Assembly: GCA_964344215.1 (NCBI GenBank)
Contig: CAYFMP010000091.1
Coordinates: 1-13,139 of the forward strand
DNA: 13,139 nt
Source of the DNA: CAYFMP01 sp964344215
Lineage (GTDB): Bacteria > Pseudomonadota > Alphaproteobacteria > Rhodospirillales > Casp-alpha2
Direction: 5' to 3'
Below, one piece after another: positions 13,090 through 13,139 of this stretch. Position 1 is the first letter of the stretch; each line of letters begins with the position of its first letter. The position numbers were made by a program, and so were the translations under genes. The notes beneath the pieces are model-generated. The model was not told where the DNA came from. It worked only from the letters and a program-made list of their open reading frames with translations, and searched no databases.

Positions 13090-13139
13090 ATGGCCAAGGA
13101 GAAGTTTGAGCGTACGAAGCCGCACTGCAACATCGGGAC
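13090..13139 (+). CDS. tuf: Elongation factor Tu, N-terminal fragment (3' end outside window)
   Basis: Only the first 16 codons and two more bases are present. They encode MAKEKFERTKPHCNIG, the highly conserved EF-Tu N-terminus just before the P-loop region. EF-Tu is the GTPase that delivers aminoacyl-tRNA to the ribosome. The ATG at 13090 is the only sensible start. The sequence before it is A/G-rich but has no classical Shine-Dalgarno at normal distance, which is notable for so highly expressed a gene. The upstream tRNAs and single promoter suggest co-transcription with later cleavage. Confidence 0.95.
   Translation, partial: MAKEKFERTKPHCNIG

Noticed and set aside
12754..13125. 123-aa minus-strand frame across the tRNA genes
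   Set aside because: It is the antisense of tRNA-Tyr and tRNA-Gly. Its RRLDSNQR and GEGNRTLV stretches are the familiar false proteins produced by translating tRNA complements.

Overview
The window is about 13.1 kb of GC-rich, tightly packed bacterial chromosome, most consistent with an alphaproteobacterium, probably Rhodospirillales-like. The reasons are strong GC bias at third codon positions, the order rlmB / tRNA-Tyr / tRNA-Gly / tuf at the right edge, short DksA-like zinc-finger proteins, and a TPR protein of a type I associate with that group. The lineage is inferred from gene content only. I see no insertion sequence, integrase, phage gene, CRISPR array or clear compositional break, so this reads as core chromosome.

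Left part (1-5995). The tail of a MATE-type efflux transporter comes in on the + strand. It converges on a long run of minus-strand genes, read here in their own 5'->3' order: a DksA/TraR-type C4 zinc-finger protein (5995->5648), a YoaB-like Rid-family imine deaminase (5593->5249), a DadA-type FAD D-amino-acid dehydrogenase (5221->3974), an Asp/Glu racemase-superfamily enzyme with two catalytic-type cysteines (3962->3147), an exported phytase-like esterase-family protein (3074->2070), a ten-helix EamA/DMT exporter (1934->1017) and a small exported protein of unknown function (902->315). The racemase, DadA and Rid genes are nearly contiguous. Their chemistry fits one route: racemise an amino acid, oxidise the D form to an imino acid, hydrolyse the imine to a keto acid plus ammonia.

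Middle (5996-8571). A divergent promoter region separates the zinc-finger gene from argS (arginyl-tRNA synthetase, 584 aa). The argS stop codon overlaps a TTG start for an AlkA-type HhH-GPD DNA glycosylase, which suggests translational coupling.

Right part (8572-13139). A 572-aa TPR protein on the minus strand ends in two copies of an LPWPGE motif encoded by a perfect 19-bp repeat. It is divergent from an MlaA/VacJ-family protein that has a signal peptide but no lipobox cysteine. A small secreted two-cysteine protein converges on mlaA. Next comes rlmB (TrmH-family 23S rRNA 2'-O-methyltransferase) on the minus strand. Divergent from it is a conserved translation operon: a promoter with a perfect TTGACA -35 box, tRNA-Tyr(GTA), tRNA-Gly(TCC) and the first 16 codons of tuf (EF-Tu).

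No stretch longer than 300 bases lacks a gene. Most long competing reading frames in this GC-rich DNA are shadows of the genes listed. I did not find a clearly new defence or mobile system. The most interesting items are the three-gene D-amino-acid module, the LPWPGE tail of the TPR protein, the apparently non-lipidated MlaA, and an acceptor-stem irregularity in tRNA-Tyr.
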